From Xiphydria camelus (lineage: Eukaryota > Arthropoda > Insecta > Hymenoptera > Xiphydriidae): a stretch of DNA of 64,000 nt. The notes beneath the pieces were generated by a model. It was not told the origin of the DNA. It was given only the letters and a program-made list of their open reading frames with translations, and made no database searches. Each line of letters begins with the position of its first letter. The first letter of the stretch is position 1. The stretch is taken from positions 22,298,827 through 22,362,826 of the forward strand of contig OY783196.1 in NCBI GenBank assembly GCA_963678675.1, read 5' to 3'. Below are positions 1-11,586 of this stretch, piece by piece. The position numbers and the translations under genes were made by a program.

Positions 1-48
1 ATGTATTGAAAAGTTTAAAAACGACACTTTCAAATGCAGTAAGTGCAA

Positions 49-549
49 TTAAGAACAATTTTTTAGTTTCATTGTAATAAACCCGTGAATATGGCCAAAA
101 TCGCCCGTTTTCGTATATTTAACCTCAACTATTTCAAAATCCTGACGTGATACGCAAATTTGAGAGTCAGATTCGCTTTTAGCGCACATAAATCTATAAG
201 AATCACCTGGTCTGGTTCGTGTAACAAAATCACCGTTGACCAGTGTAATCAGTTGACCTAGAATATACGTATAGCATGGAACGTCCATGGTAGCGGAATT
301 TTTTCGAGCGCTGCAGGTAGGTACATCTCCGAATAAGAGCGTCAATGTATACAAGTCTGTCCTCGTTCGAGAGTAAACGGTCAGCTTTGCCCAATTCTGA
401 AATCGACTTTCACATTGAGACCCTTGCCTTGATGATAATTCGAACAGAGGTGCTACGTGAAAGGGAGAAAAATAAAAGACGATATCCAAAGCGCGGTTAG
501 ATTGCTTGGGGGAATGAGAGAAGAGAGAGAGGGATACTCCATCCCACAC
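49..549 (-). CDS. Possible terminal exon of an unrecognised minus-strand gene
   Basis: This is a minus-strand open frame of 166 codons. Its last ~110 residues, from the TTTCAG acceptor near 400, are cysteine-containing and non-repetitive (segments such as FGDVPTCSARKN, YRFMCAKSESDSQICVSR and a final KLKNCS). The reading is more protein-like than the surrounding AT-rich DNA would give by chance. It may be the 3' exon of the gene whose upstream exon is suggested at 1612-1959. No domain family is recognised. Cysteines spread along the frame would suit a secreted protein, but that is inference. Confidence 0.28.
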   Translation of the reverse strand: MWDGVSLSLFSHSPKQSNRALDIVFYFSPFHVAPLFELSSRQGSQCESRFQNWAKLTVYSRTRTDLYTLTLLFGDVPTCSARKNSATMDVPCYTYILGQLITLVNGDFVTRTRPGDSYRFMCAKSESDSQICVSRQDFEIVEVKYTKTGDFGHIHGFITMKLKNCS

Positions 550-2540
550 AGATAGGAAATGGAATAATATGTTTATCTGATCTTGTTTTTCATATTGATG
601 AGTGAGAAAAATACATTTTTTATTATATGTATGTTAGTAATAATTGCTACTAAACGTAGACCCAATTGAATGATCAACCTTCGAAGCACATGGAAACAAA
701 AGTATCGCAGCTCCTAATTCTGTTGGTTGATGAATTTGAAAGTGTGACTAATGCTGATTCTCGCTCGAGCATACTTCTTGCGAGAAAATCCTTTTATTCG
801 GTGCACAATTATTCTTCTCTTTTACTTTCGAACATCAAAAGATTTGCAAGGCTCTATATCAGATCTGTAGAAAATTTTCGGCTTCGATTCACTCATCCCT
901 ATTCCGTATAAACTACGTATCCATTGGGTGAACTGAACGATTAACCTACAGTCGTATTAACCCATTAAGGTTTGCTCGCAACTTTAGTTGCCAAGCAATT
1001 ATTATTTGCTTCAAACATTGGATTAAGAATGTTTGCGTTGTTTAACAAATTTCTCCGAAAGCTTAATTTTGTTAAAAAAGAGTACAGTTTTTGAAACCAA
1101 TTCCTAAACATTGCACAAATGATTACTTGGATATCTGCAAACAAAAATGATTTGGCAACTGAAAATGATTCTGAGCACTAATAGGTTAATTGATCTTTCG
1201 CTGTGTTCAACTCCTCGTACTATCTGAAGTGGTCTGCCACTTTCTCAGCCCCGGGCAACGGCCACTTTGACGTCAGGTGGATGCGCAGCAACGACGCGGA
1301 GGATCACCACGAATATCAGAATGCAGGCAGCATTATATGAATAGTACTCGAAGTATTATCTCGAGGAATGACGACGATACATCATCAACGATTTTGAGAG
1401 TCTATTGAAATCAAATTACGCGACCTACTTATGTGGATACTTCATACGCTGTAACTCATAACGTTGTATATCTTTACTTATGTCATATTTAATAAAGATG
1501 TGATTATAATTGCAATTCTGATCTCGAGAAATGAAAACACGTGACCTACAGAGGACAAGATGAAATGAATAGAATTCCTGCGGAGTAAATCTTCTACACC
1601 TTCCTCCAGACTTAGCAGGTGTAGCTCACGACGCATGTAGGTAAAAGGCGGGCATTTATTTTCCCGATACTAGTATAAGGATCATTAAATGCTACGTTCA
1701 TGGCGGGGATGAATCGTTGGACAAGGTCGTACGAGAGCAGAGAACGAGAGTCCGTTAGCCCCTCGCGCGACTGACCCACTGACGGATTTGGGCGCGAGCC
1801 AATGCGTGGTTCTCCACTATCGTATAGGATGTGTATCGCCATTGAATATACGTGTCCGGGCGTGACCCTATGTCTATGAGATACGAAAAAGACCGTTATC
1901 GACGTCACCGTGCCTCTTCCAGGATTTCTCGCAATTAGCGTCAACGTATCCGCCAACAACTATAGTTCTCAATTTGTCTCAATTTTTCCAGTCAGAGCCG
2001 TGGTAGTTAAATAACAATAATCAGTCGAAATCGGAATATAAATTACCGAGGGGTACCGATACGGTAACGTGAACTCGTACGGCAAGTCAACCGTTACGCA
2101 CGTTCTGCGGACGAAAAAGTCACATTAACATAACGGCGCTCGGAGCGTATCGCAAAATAAGTATACATATATACACGCATGAGCGTCTTCCGCTCAATTG
2201 ACTCCCCCGTTGACGAATGGCGCCTCCGTCACGGGAAAATTTACGAGGAGGGTCCGAGCTCTCGTCCGGCCGATCGATCGCGCGAAACGACGACCGGTCC
2301 CCCCTTCTTGGATTTCCGCGTGAGGACGACGGGGAGGCGATTATGCCGGGCAAAGGAGCCGGAGAAAGGGAGGATCCGGAGAGAGACGATAAAAAATTAA
2401 AGAGCGGGAGATTAAGCAGCGACGATCGATAATTATGGAACACGTGCACGCGGTTCGGGAATGTCCGGAGAACGAGGAGAGAATGAACGGGGAGACGAAC
2501 GAAGGAGCGAACGAACCGGCGGACGGACGGTCGAATGGCC
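550..2540. other. Intergenic region without an assignable gene
   Basis: The DNA is AT-rich up to about 1600 and becomes GC-rich after 2160. Apart from the possible exon at 1612-1959, only short unconvincing frames are present, including an 81-codon plus frame at 666-911 with no recognisable domain. The GC-rich end after 2200 probably belongs to the promoter/5' UTR area of the gene at 3742. Confidence 0.5.
1612..1959 (-). CDS. Possible exon of an unrecognised minus-strand gene
   Basis: About 115 codons are open on the minus strand, with non-repetitive, mixed amino-acid composition unlike the low-complexity shadow frames nearby. A CTATAG acceptor-like site lies just upstream and a GTGAGC donor-like site (minus strand, 1629-1624) lies near the end. 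That donor would leave the exon in phase 0 after an LLPTCV segment. It could then join the open segment near 400-49 at a TTTCAG acceptor, also in phase 0. No family was recognised and no first exon or promoter was found. It could be a chance open frame, so confidence is low. Confidence 0.25.
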   Translation of the reverse strand: MLADTLTLIARNPGRGTVTSITVFFVSHRHRVTPGHVYSMAIHILYDSGEPRIGSRPNPSVGQSREGLTDSRSLLSYDLVQRFIPAMNVAFNDPYTSIGKINARLLPTCVVSYTC

Positions 2541-2795
2541 GGGTAACCCAGATCGCGTCGTCCAGCCGATTCCTCGGTGTAGCGCCCGCGCCTGCCAGTA
2601 CCGTGTCGTCCGTTGAACACGAGTCGACTCTTCGCGCTCGTGCTTAGAGAGAGACCAATCGCGACAATTCTGGCGCACGATTCCGGAAAGAGCCGCATCA
2701 TCTCGTAACGCTCGTTGAACTTGGTGTAGACGTGACACGCGGCGAGCCGCGTTAGTATCGCTTGGGAGAGCCGGTCGAATTATCCCGCGGAGAAG

Positions 2796-3534
2796 GTGAG
2801 TACATGCACCTGTCAGTCCTTGCTGCGAAATTTGTGACGGGGGTGATTCGTGTTTCCGTCCGGAAATTGGCGAGATGTCGAGTTGGTCTCGTAGTCCTTT
2901 CAGGCGGTTTTTAGTAAAAACGATTGCGGGTTCTGGAGAATGATGACAAAACTAGCAGAGCTGGCGAGCAGTAGTTACGGTCCGTCATACGTCCGTTGTC
3001 TTACCGGGTATGGTACGGCGGCTGATGTATGACGGACCATGCCTACTGTCTGCTATTGTAGCTCATGCTACTTGCTTCGGAATCGTTTTTAGAAAACCCT
3101 TCTAAGCGTAAAATATCTCGAGAGTTATAACAGCAGAGCTTGCAGGCAGTAGATACGGTCCGTCGTACGTTCGTCGTCTTACCGGGTATGGTTGTAGCGA
3201 CGGACGTATGACGGACCGTATCTACTGTCGCTATTGTAACTCGTGCTACTTGCTTCGGAATCGTTTTTAGAGGAGCCTTCCAAGTGTAAAGTATCTCGAG
3301 AATTACAGCGTAAAATACTAGTCTCATTTCAACGGAAACCTTTTGACTAATCAGACTGGGTCTTTTCGTTAGAAATAAAGCGCTGCGCGTATCGCATGGA
3401 TCCTCAGACGATCCGTTAGCAAAGGATCTCTGAAAATCTACAGTCGATCCGTCGTCAATCGGTACAAAAACAAAATCTATTCTCCACCTCCTTCACGGTC
3501 ATTCCTCGCATTTCTGATCCCTCCATATTTTCAG
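2796..3534 (+). other. Probable 5' UTR intron of the Osi2-like gene
   Basis: A consensus donor (AAG|GTGAGTAC at 2795/2796) and a strong acceptor with a pyrimidine tract (CCATATTTTCAG ending at 3534) bracket a 739-bp segment. It contains two tandem copies of a palindromic repeat and no coding frame. The downstream exon would start at 3535 and carry the start codon at 3742. Transcript data are needed to prove it. Confidence 0.5.
2954..3310. repeat. Two tandem copies of a ~178-bp unit with a palindromic core
   Basis: Two direct copies (about 2954-3131 and 3132-3310) each contain an inverted repeat built on GGTCCGTCATACGTCCG and its complement around a short loop containing TTACCGGGTATGG. The copies share their flanks (AGCAGAGCT..., TGCTACTTGCTTCGGAATCG). 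The same palindrome recurs at 9490-9690 and 10388-10507. It looks like a small non-autonomous foldback or MITE-type family. No target-site duplication was defined. Confidence 0.75.
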
Positions 3535-3741
3535 CCGCTGGAAACAACTCGGAGCCACCCGATCGAGATGTGGCTGTCCTCCGCACGATAACCGGTCTTA
3601 CTACGGAAAGAGGAATAGACGAACGGAGTGAAAGGACGAGAGAGGGAGGAGGGAAGCGAGAGAAGGAGAGAGCCGAATAGACGAGTCGACGAGAGAAAGG
3701 GAGACGGAAGACAGCGCTACGACGACGACGGTGGCGGGACG

Positions 3742-6700
3742 ATGATCGGCAAGCGAGGAGTCGCGGTCGCGCTCTTGGCCGTGATCCTGGCGCGCGTCGC
3801 GGCGCTCGAGGTCGAGGTCGCCACGCGGCGATCCGGCGCCGACGTAATAACGCACGGCCCGATCGAGAGCAACGAGATCTCGCCACCTAGCGAGCCAGCG
3901 TGGCCGGCTGCAGGGGAAAAAGAAAGTCGTCGCGATGTGTCGAACAAACTCGCGAAATTCGACGAGGTGCCGGCTGAGGCGAACGCACGGGAGCCGCCGC
4001 CGATCGAGGTCGAGAAAGCGACGAACGCGTCGGCGAATGCTCGAAAAAAGGAAGCCGACGACAGCGGGGTGCGGGGAAAGGAGGACGTAAAGCCCCCGAT
4101 GACCTGCGGCGCGATGGACGCGTCGCTGGCGTGCCTGCGAACGGATTTGGAGCGCTTCGTCGATGGCCTGTCGCGGGCGGACACCTACAACCTGACGGAA
4201 TTCGCGCAGTTGGCCAGGATCAATCGGACGCGCGGTGAAATCACCGAAACATCGGCGGTGGACGGGGATTCGCTGCTCGACAAGGTGCATCGTTTCGCGC
4301 GGGAGCACGTTCTGAGGATAAAAGTGCCCACGGATATCGTTGCGTCCAGAGGTTCGAGAATGTTCTTCGGTGGTAAGTTGCGGCGCTGGTTTTGCGGGCG
4401 GCGAGATGTTCTCCGGCGAGGTCTGCGATCGTTGGAAGGATCCGACGCGCGGAAGATCGGACGCATCGGCGGGGCGGGGATCGCTGTGAGGTCGCTGCGA
4501 TTTGCATGGCTGGTCGGACGGGAAATGGGAGGATTTGGGGGTCGCTGGAAATAACCTTAGAATCTGGTACGGTACCGGGGAAATTGGTGACGATTCGAGA
4601 TCGGTCGCCTTGTCGATCGTCGCCATATTGCACTGCTTTTATCGGGTGGGAGCGGTTGCGGCGTTACGCATCTATAGATTTGACTCGGTATCCGGGTAGT
4701 TGAAGAAGAGAGGAAGAAACGGACACGAAAAGACTGAGGGCCTCCATACAATTGGAAGAATAAGAATAGGAATAAACATAAGAATAAGAATAAATATTGT
4801 GCCTCACTGAGAGAAAAGGTCTAGTTGAATACGAACTTAATAGAAAAATTTATTTGAGTTAAATAGGAATTTATTCACATCGAATAAAAGTTCATTTGAA
4901 TTTGATAAATGTTTTGCATATCTTTCTAACCGAGTATGAGAACATTTATAAAATTTAAGTAGACTTTTTTTCGATGCGAATAAATTCCTATTCATCTCAA
5001 ATAAATTTTTTACTAGTTTAGTATTCAACTAGACTTTTTCCCCGAATATGTCTGTGTGGGTGTGGGTGTGTGGGTGTGTGTGTGTGTGCGTATAGCTATT
5101 TAATAGTTTCACCATTATCTTCTATTGTTCCATATCCCATGATCTTTCCGGTCATTTCTTCGCTACATCGTTAAATCATTACTAATACAGCAGCTTCAAC
5201 TGATTTAAAAAATTACGAGTATTAAAAGTTCCTAATTTATTCTTTTACGTTTAAATTCCTTTTAGACATTCCCTGGCTGTAATTATATAGGGAATGATGA
5301 TAAAAAAGCTTGAGCCACTATACAATAATTGAATCACTAGATGACTGAGTCATTAGATAGCTCTGGAGAAGTATACTTATTTTTACTTTTCTTATTCTTA
5401 TTCTTCCCATTGTGTAAAGGCCCCGATACCAGTAAATTTTACACTATTTACAATAAGAGAGTTACACACAAGGGTTTTCGGATGTTCTTACTATGCTAAA
5501 GAACAATTTTTCCTTAGCAACCAATAGATTGTAGCATAAATTATCACGATTTACTGTTTTCCAAAAAGCAATTACTACATCACACTGTAAAAATATCCGA
5601 AAACCCTCATATGTACTTCTTTTATTGTAAATACAATAAAATTCACTGGTGTCGATCTTTCCGTGAAGTCCAACTAGATCAGTGAAAGAATGGTGAGGTT
5701 GGACAGGAGTGAAAGGAAGAGTGACAGTGAGGCGAGGGGGAATGAGTAGGCATCCTCGTAATCGCGATAGTTGCATTCTTAATAACCTCCGATAACGACG
5801 ATTCGTAACGACAATCCCTGTAGCGACTACCCGTAACGACCCCGCGCTTATTTTCCGCAGAGCGAACTGGAGTTCCCTCGCGCGCAGAGGCCAGCAATTC
5901 GGAGCGGACACGCAGCATGGCTTGGCGACTAACCGCAGGGCTTTAATCGCCTGGTACTTTTGCTTTCAGCTATTTTTCAGGGAAATAGCTTTTTAACGGG
6001 ATTCGGACTTGGTTTTCTAGCGTTCGGCCTGAAGAAGTTGTTGCTGCCACTGTTTATCGGTGCACAGATAGTGAAGAGCATCCTGCTGGCGCTCTTCTTA
6101 CCCAGCATACTCGGTAGTATCGGTAAAATCGCCGCCAAGGGTGAGTATCGCGCAAGCGCGTCGATTGCCGAGCGAAGAAAGAAACGCCTCGCGACACCCA
6201 GATGCTTCCTTTCCAGGTCTGACGTCCTTCGCGCAGAATTCCCAGACCAACGCGCCGCAACCCGAGGAGGAGAACTTCGAGTTCAAGGACAACTTCGACT
6301 CGTACAACCCGGACGACTTCGCGACCCGTCAGCCGATCGGAACGCTTCCCGCTTCGGCCATGTACGACGATCGATTGGCCCCGCAGAAGGCCGAAATGGT
6401 ATCGCGATACGGACTCGCCGATCCCAGGATCGCCCACGCTAACGTCTTCTCCGATCGCTACTACTCGAGGCAGACGATGGGTCAACAGGGATTCGTGAAA
6501 AAACAGGATTACAAGGTGAGCGGACACGCTACGCGTCGAGTCCAAGCTCCATCCTCCACGGAGAAAAAGAATTAGTTGGATCTACTAATAATTACTTGCG
6601 GGGTTACAAGTCATTATTTATTTACATCAATTTGATCTTTTTTCATGTTAATTAGACATTTCTTCCTCGCAATCACATATCATTCCACATAATTGCAAGG

Positions 6701-7465
6701 AAGAGATATCTAATTGATCTATTAAACGATTTTATTGATACAAATAAATAATTACATTTTATACAAATCGGACACGAGTTCTGGTCATCCTGTTAAGTTA
6801 AAAAAGTCGTATCTGGCCCGGAAAGAAAAACATTTCATCATTTATTTTAAATTTCATTATCAGTGCGGCACGAAAAGAATTAGAAAAACCCTAATATCTC
6901 AAAACTGTAAAAATGTCAGATACGCCCTATTAACTTAACACGGCAGTGTTCTCCGTATAATTAAATGCAGATACGCTCCGATACAGTCGCGCGCGCGCGC
7001 GCGCGCACGTACGTATACAAATCTATTTACGTCCCGCCACAGGTGTTCCACGAAATACCGTCGAGTTCGCTGCTCCTCACAAACTACGACCCCTTTTACT
7101 CGCCGCTGCTTTCACGGCTGGACGCGGTCTTCTCGCGGCTCGGGCATACGAGCGAGGGTTGCCGGGAGTACGCGATCTGCGCCATGTACCGCAGTCCGGC
7201 CCGCTACGCGCCCTACTCGAATCTGGTGTCCGCGCAGTTGTCGCGCGAGCTGAACGAATTGCGCAAGCCGAGCTCCGACAACCCCGACGTGCTCAGATTC
7301 TTCCGGTACATGAAAGCCGCGAAGGACGGCCAGGACGGCGTGCGCTGCGAGGAGATATACACGAATTGCGCGGCCCCGCGGGACGATCCGACGAGGAGTC
7401 AGAATCAGGCGATGCTCGCGACTTACCAGGACATCGACAAACTCGTCCACGCCAGGAACCTCTAG
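3742..7465 (+). CDS. Osiris family (DUF1676) protein with C-terminal Cys domain, Osi2-like
   Basis: Coding exons are 3742-4372, 5970-6140, 6217-6515 and 7043-7465; the phases agree and give 507 aa. The start at 3742 was chosen because it opens a signal peptide (MIGKRGVAVALLAVILARVAA). An in-frame ATG at 3628 would add a charged leader and is probably in the 5' UTR. Domains: acidic/Ala-rich linker, two-cysteine region (Cys122, Cys131), hydrophobic DUF1676-type core (~211-267, around KKLLLPLFIGAQIVKSILLA), charged linker, and a C-terminal domain with Cys407, 413, 469 and 476. There is no basic GRGKK junction and no LAY motif. The C-terminal Cys segment (CREYAICAMYRSPARYAPYS) recalls DM4/DM12-type domains. 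Length, cluster-edge position and the extra domain suggest Osi2, but this is inference. Osiris proteins act in the secretory/endolysosomal system of cuticle-making cells. Confidence 0.85.
4804..5044. mobile_element. MITE-like inverted-repeat element in intron 1 of the Osi2-like gene
   Basis: The left end CACTGAGAGAAAAGGTCTAG and following bases pair with the right end GTATTCAACTAGACTTTTTC. The arms continue inward as AATAGGAATTTATTCAC against GAATAAATTCCTATTCATC. It is AT-rich with no coding capacity. The terminal CACTGAGAGAAA resembles the elements at 48367, 51517 and 61856, suggesting a shared superfamily. Confidence 0.7.
5051..5090. repeat. TG-rich microsatellite
   Basis: An imperfect run of GTGTGGG and GTGTGT units lies immediately after the MITE-like element in the same intron. 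Confidence 0.85.
6987..7006. repeat. (CG)n microsatellite
   Basis: An uninterrupted CG dinucleotide run lies in intron 3 of the Osi2-like gene, just upstream of its last exon. It could form Z-DNA. Confidence 0.85.
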
Positions 7466-7731
7466 AATCTCGTCCCGCTCGTGACGCAACCCCCCTCCTC
7501 GCTCAGGGAAAACGCAGGGATCGACCCACGCTCGCGCTTGGGTCCGGCGTTTTCGCGTGGGCGACTGACGGTATCCGGTCGCGTACGCGGCGCCGATCCC
7601 CACGACGATGTATATATTTCGCGGGCCGCGTACGCCCCGTTTCCTTTAATTTATTTGTAACATAAACCCTATTCCCCGAGTAGAGCGCGGCGTTTCGACG
7701 ATAAGCGCAGCGCGGGAGTGTCGCGCGTGTC

Positions 7732-7737
7732 AATAAA
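7732..7737 (+). terminator. AATAAA polyadenylation signal of the Osi2-like gene
   Basis: A canonical hexamer 267 bp after the stop codon at 7465, with no intervening gene; it implies a 3' UTR of about 290 nt. Confidence 0.6.
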
Positions 7738-8231
7738 GCCGCGCGTGTCGACGAGTAACGCGTGCCGCTATTTATTCCCCGGCCCCGCGCGCGCGGCGCG
7801 CAAGAAAGAAAGACGCGGTCCGTTGGTCGCGGGAGGGATCGCCTCGGGTGGAGAGGGAAGATTCGTTCCGGGTTCACGACGTTGACGAACCGGATGACGA
7901 GTCGGGAACGGCGGTCGACAGCAGTCGAGAGAGGAGCGATCTCGTGCGGGTGCACGGAGCACGATCGAGGAGAAAGACGTTCAAATTTGCTCCCCGATGA
8001 CGCACTATGCGGTCGCGAGGAAAGTTGTTGCGCGAGATGACTAAAGAACCTTTTAGACTCTCCTCGCATCCACGCTGACGCGCGACGTATACGTATACTC
8101 GCAGTTCCGGTCCCGCATCCCGCGAAACACTTTCACTCTCGATTTTTGTATTTCTTTCTTTCGTAATATCCCACACGGAGCTCCTCCTGCTCTCTCGAGC
8201 GGGCGCAAGCACGAGGACCGGCGCTCGTGCT

Positions 8232-8240
8232 CATATAAAC
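8232..8240 (+). promoter_or_regulatory. TATA box of the Osi3-like gene
   Basis: CATATAAAC lies about 30 bp before a probable start site. The 5' exon would run to 8446 and end at a consensus GTGAGT donor. Confidence 0.6.
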
Positions 8241-8978
8241 CCCTCCTGCGACATTTAGCGATCGTCACTTTTCGCTCGACGCGCCGATCGCTAGTTCCGT
8301 GCAGCAGTCCGGAACTCGCGCGGTTGCGCCCCGATATCCGTCTCGTGGGACGGTCCAGATTTTCGAGAGTGATAGTGCGAAGCGCGATAAGCGGCAGGAA
8401 TCCCTCGTTCCGGTGGAGGAGTGCTCGAATCGGCCAATCGACATGGGTGAGTATGCGACCCGAATATGACTTCCGGAAAAATAAATCGTGACGAGAATCG
8501 CGAATTCGAATCGCCTCGAAAACGGCTACGTGAAAACGCGCGCGTAATATCAAGTCGATATCGAGAAGTCGGAGAGGCCCGATGGTCGGGGGCACCTCAT
8601 TGGCCCGTTGGTCTAACGGCACTCCTCGGTTGCTCCGCGCCAACGATCCGACAGTCGGCCTCGGAGAGGTTGGCGGCGCGCGAGGAGAGAGTCCGGTTCT
8701 CTCTCTGGATGCGAGACGGCGCGCTGTCGAAGAGAGACGAGCTTTAGAGTGATTTTCGATCGTTTTTTTTTTCATTCGTCCAACTGTATAGTTTCTCGGA
8801 TTTCGCGAATTAAACAGTTGTACAGTGGAAGTACGTATCCGGTTTTTTTTAATTGTACCGCGCCGCATCGGCTTCGGTCCTTTGAAGAAAAGATTTTCCA
8901 GTCCGACGATCTCGCGGTTAACGTGTCGATGTTGTACCGTGCGCAGGGGTTCATCGAAGAACCGGTTGGCGGTATAAG

Positions 8979-11586
8979 ATGCTGCTGGCGATAACTTGCG
9001 CTCTCGCGGTACTGAGCACGACGTCGGTGCGCGGCCAAACGACCGGAAGCAAAGTAACCTTCCGAGATGCAGACTCGCAGCCGCAGTTCGAGAGACACGG
9101 TGAGTCCATATTTCTACTTGACGGACGGCCCGACTGTTGCGGACTACGACGTTGACTCGTGGAACGCGGTTCCGGTTGTTTTGCGCGCGCTGTCCAGCGA
9201 TGGTACCGTGGCATCTCCGGTTGTGTGTGTGGGGGGGGGGATGGTGAAGCGGGGATAGCGCGGCACTGGATCAAGGGCTCGCGAGATGAGAGTCCTCTGT
9301 GATCAGATCGAAGAAGCGGGAGGGAAGAAGAAAGGACGTTCTCTCTGGCAGAATTTACTCGTTGAGAGGAATTCCTCTTTATCGACGCTCTTCAAATCGA
9401 CGTAGCCGAAGACGAGATACGGTGAACTCTCGGTACAAATGATAGCCACACCGTAATCTTTTCATCTTCGAGTGATGCTGGAGCTGACAGCCAAAGCTAG
9501 CAGTCAGTAGGAGCGGTCCGTCATACGTCTGCCGCCTTACTGCGAGCGGTGCCGTGGCGGACGTATGACGGACCGTATCTACTGCCCGCTATAGCTCCAG
9601 CTACTAGCTTCAGGCATCGTCGAAGCGACGGACGTATGACGGGTCGTAATCACTGGCTGCTTTAGCTCCAGCTTCTAGCTTCGGTATCACGACACGCACA
9701 CACATCCAATAGAATATAAAAAATACTCTATCGAATACATTTATCTGGACGGACACGAATGGACGGAGACCCGGATGGCTTTGACCTTTGTAATTACCAT
9801 TTGTACTTTCCACCGGTAATAAGACATGACGCTGCCTTACCGACGGACGATTTACCGAACGACGATGTGCGGAAGAGTACAGACTCTCATTCGACGGAGG
9901 ATCGGTTGGAAACCGGAAAGAAATGGCAAGTTTCTTGCAGGAGGCGAAGGACCACGCATTCGAGAAAACGAGTTCCAAGGTCTTCCGACGAGATCGTCGA
10001 ACGGATCGAGACAAGGGAAGGATCTTCTGGATTGGATCGGACTCGGTACCGGTCAGAATGTGGATCCTTACCTGGCCAGGGCGAACTCCGCTTGCCTCGG
10101 AGGCGATCTAGCCGAGTGCTTCAAATCCCGCGCGCTCAATTCGTTCTCCGAGTTCTTCGACAAACTCGAGTACAATTTGAACGACAACGTGAGGGTGATT
10201 CGGATGTCCGGGGACATCGTCAGGCACGTCAGTCGACAGCCGTACGAATTTTCATCGGCTCCGAGGTAAGTTGCATGGTAAAAATGAAGCGCTACAAATA
10301 GGAAAATGATTTATCTAAATATGGATTCGTAAGAAAGTTCAGTGTTCTTTGAGAAAATCTATTTGGTCAAATCGGGAATTTTACTGCTGAAGCCTGCAGT
10401 CAGTAGTATGATCCGTCATACGTCCGTCGCCTTGCCGGAATAGTACGGCGGCGGATATATGACAGACTGTATCTACTGGCTCTTGTAGTTCAGGCTATCA
10501 GCTTTATCATCACTTATCCTCATCAAAAATAAACATATATATCTTTCCCTGGAGAAATTATTTCATTGGATATGAATAAATGAGCAAATTTATTCTACTT
10601 GATGATGATCTATTTTAAATTTAATTAATTTTTCTCTCGTCCGACGCAAATTTTATTATAGCCATTAGTTTCATATTAAGACAAATCATTTATCTAGCCA
10701 AATCCACGTAGCGATCCGTCACATAAGTTCCATACTTTGTAAAAAACGATATAACTTCATTCCCACCCGAAACAAACTTCAGGTCCGAGGAATCGGAATG
10801 GGATCAGCTCGTGAAATTCGCTGCCAGAAAAGCGGAGAAATTCGTAAAAACGGTCGCCTTTGAAGTGTCCGTGCCGGCATGGGCGGCCGGCGACGATCAA
10901 GAATACGCACCACGTTTCTTGGACGAGATTGCCGACGAGATCGACACCATCGAGAACAAGAAGGACACGCTCTTCTGTAAGTTGACGCTCGAGAGGCGAC
11001 TTTCGTTTCGTTCTTTTCACCTCGAAATCGCGCGAGAGGTCAAGAAATATTTATAGAACGACGGCGGACGCGTACATAAAGCGTTGCCGACCATCTGCAG
11101 TCGTCGCGATGAATGGAGCTAGAACGGCCTGGAGAGAACATATACATATAACTCCTAAAGGAGAAAGTTAGCCGACTCACACATGCATGTTGTTTTTCAG
11201 CTCGCAACCGACTGAAGAAGCTCCTCATCCCGATGCTGATCGTCCTGAAACTCTTTAAATTGAAGCTGCTTCTCTTCCTGCCGCTGATACTGGGCCTGGC
11301 TTCTTTCAAAAAATTCCTCGCTTTTATAGCGATCGTCATTCCCGGGCTGATCGGATTCTTCAAGCTGTGCAAACCTCAGGTTCAAAACTATCAGCCGCCG
11401 GTGTACAGCCAGAGCGGAATCGGCTTCAATCACTACAAGGAGAACAATAATAACGGTTTTGTCGGGGGAGGACCGGGAGGAGGATACCACGAGAACGACT
11501 ATTCTCCGAATCATTACAGCGGAGAAATCAGCCCCTCGTACGGACAGGAACTGGCTTATCAGGGATACAGAGACTATCAAGCGTAG
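8979..11586 (+). CDS. Osiris family (DUF1676) protein, possibly Osi3
   Basis: Coding exons are 8979-9099, 9941-10265, 10783-10976 and 11201-11586, phase-consistent, giving 341 aa. A non-coding first exon (~8262-8446) probably splices to 8946. Domains: signal peptide (MLLAITCALAVLSTTSVRG), a basic/polar linker, the two-cysteine region (CLGGDLAEC, seven residues between the cysteines), an amphipathic segment, then a short basic run (SRNRLKK) and a very Leu/Phe-rich core (KLKLLLFLPLILGLASFKKF). The tail is Asn/Gly/Tyr-rich and ends GQELAYQGYRDYQA, the family's LAY motif. It has more introns than most of its neighbours. Two introns carry palindromic repeats. Orthology to Osi3 rests on position and is uncertain. 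Confidence 0.88.
9490..9690. repeat. Palindromic repeat with an extra half copy, in an intron
   Basis: A full copy (9494-9620) has GGTCCGTCATACGTC against GACGTATGACGGACCG. It is followed by a second right-half copy (GCGACGGACGTATGACGGGTC..., 9624-9687), as if the right arm had been duplicated. It lies in intron 9100-9940 of the Osi3-like gene. Confidence 0.75.
10388..10507. repeat. Palindromic repeat copy in an intron
   Basis: This diverged copy of the family at 2954 and 9490 has arms ATCCGTCATACGTCCGTCGC and GGCGGCGGATATATGACAGA, flanked by CAGTCAGTAG and TCTACTGG. It lies in intron 10266-10782. Confidence 0.7.

Noticed and set aside
2120..2701. Long minus-strand open frame of ~193 codons
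   Set aside because: Arg/Ser/Pro-rich, overlaps plus frames in the same GC-rich DNA, with no domain or splice support.
3601..4626. 341-codon minus-strand open frame
   Set aside because: It is the antisense shadow of the well-supported first exon of the Osi2-like gene, caused by CpG-rich codons.
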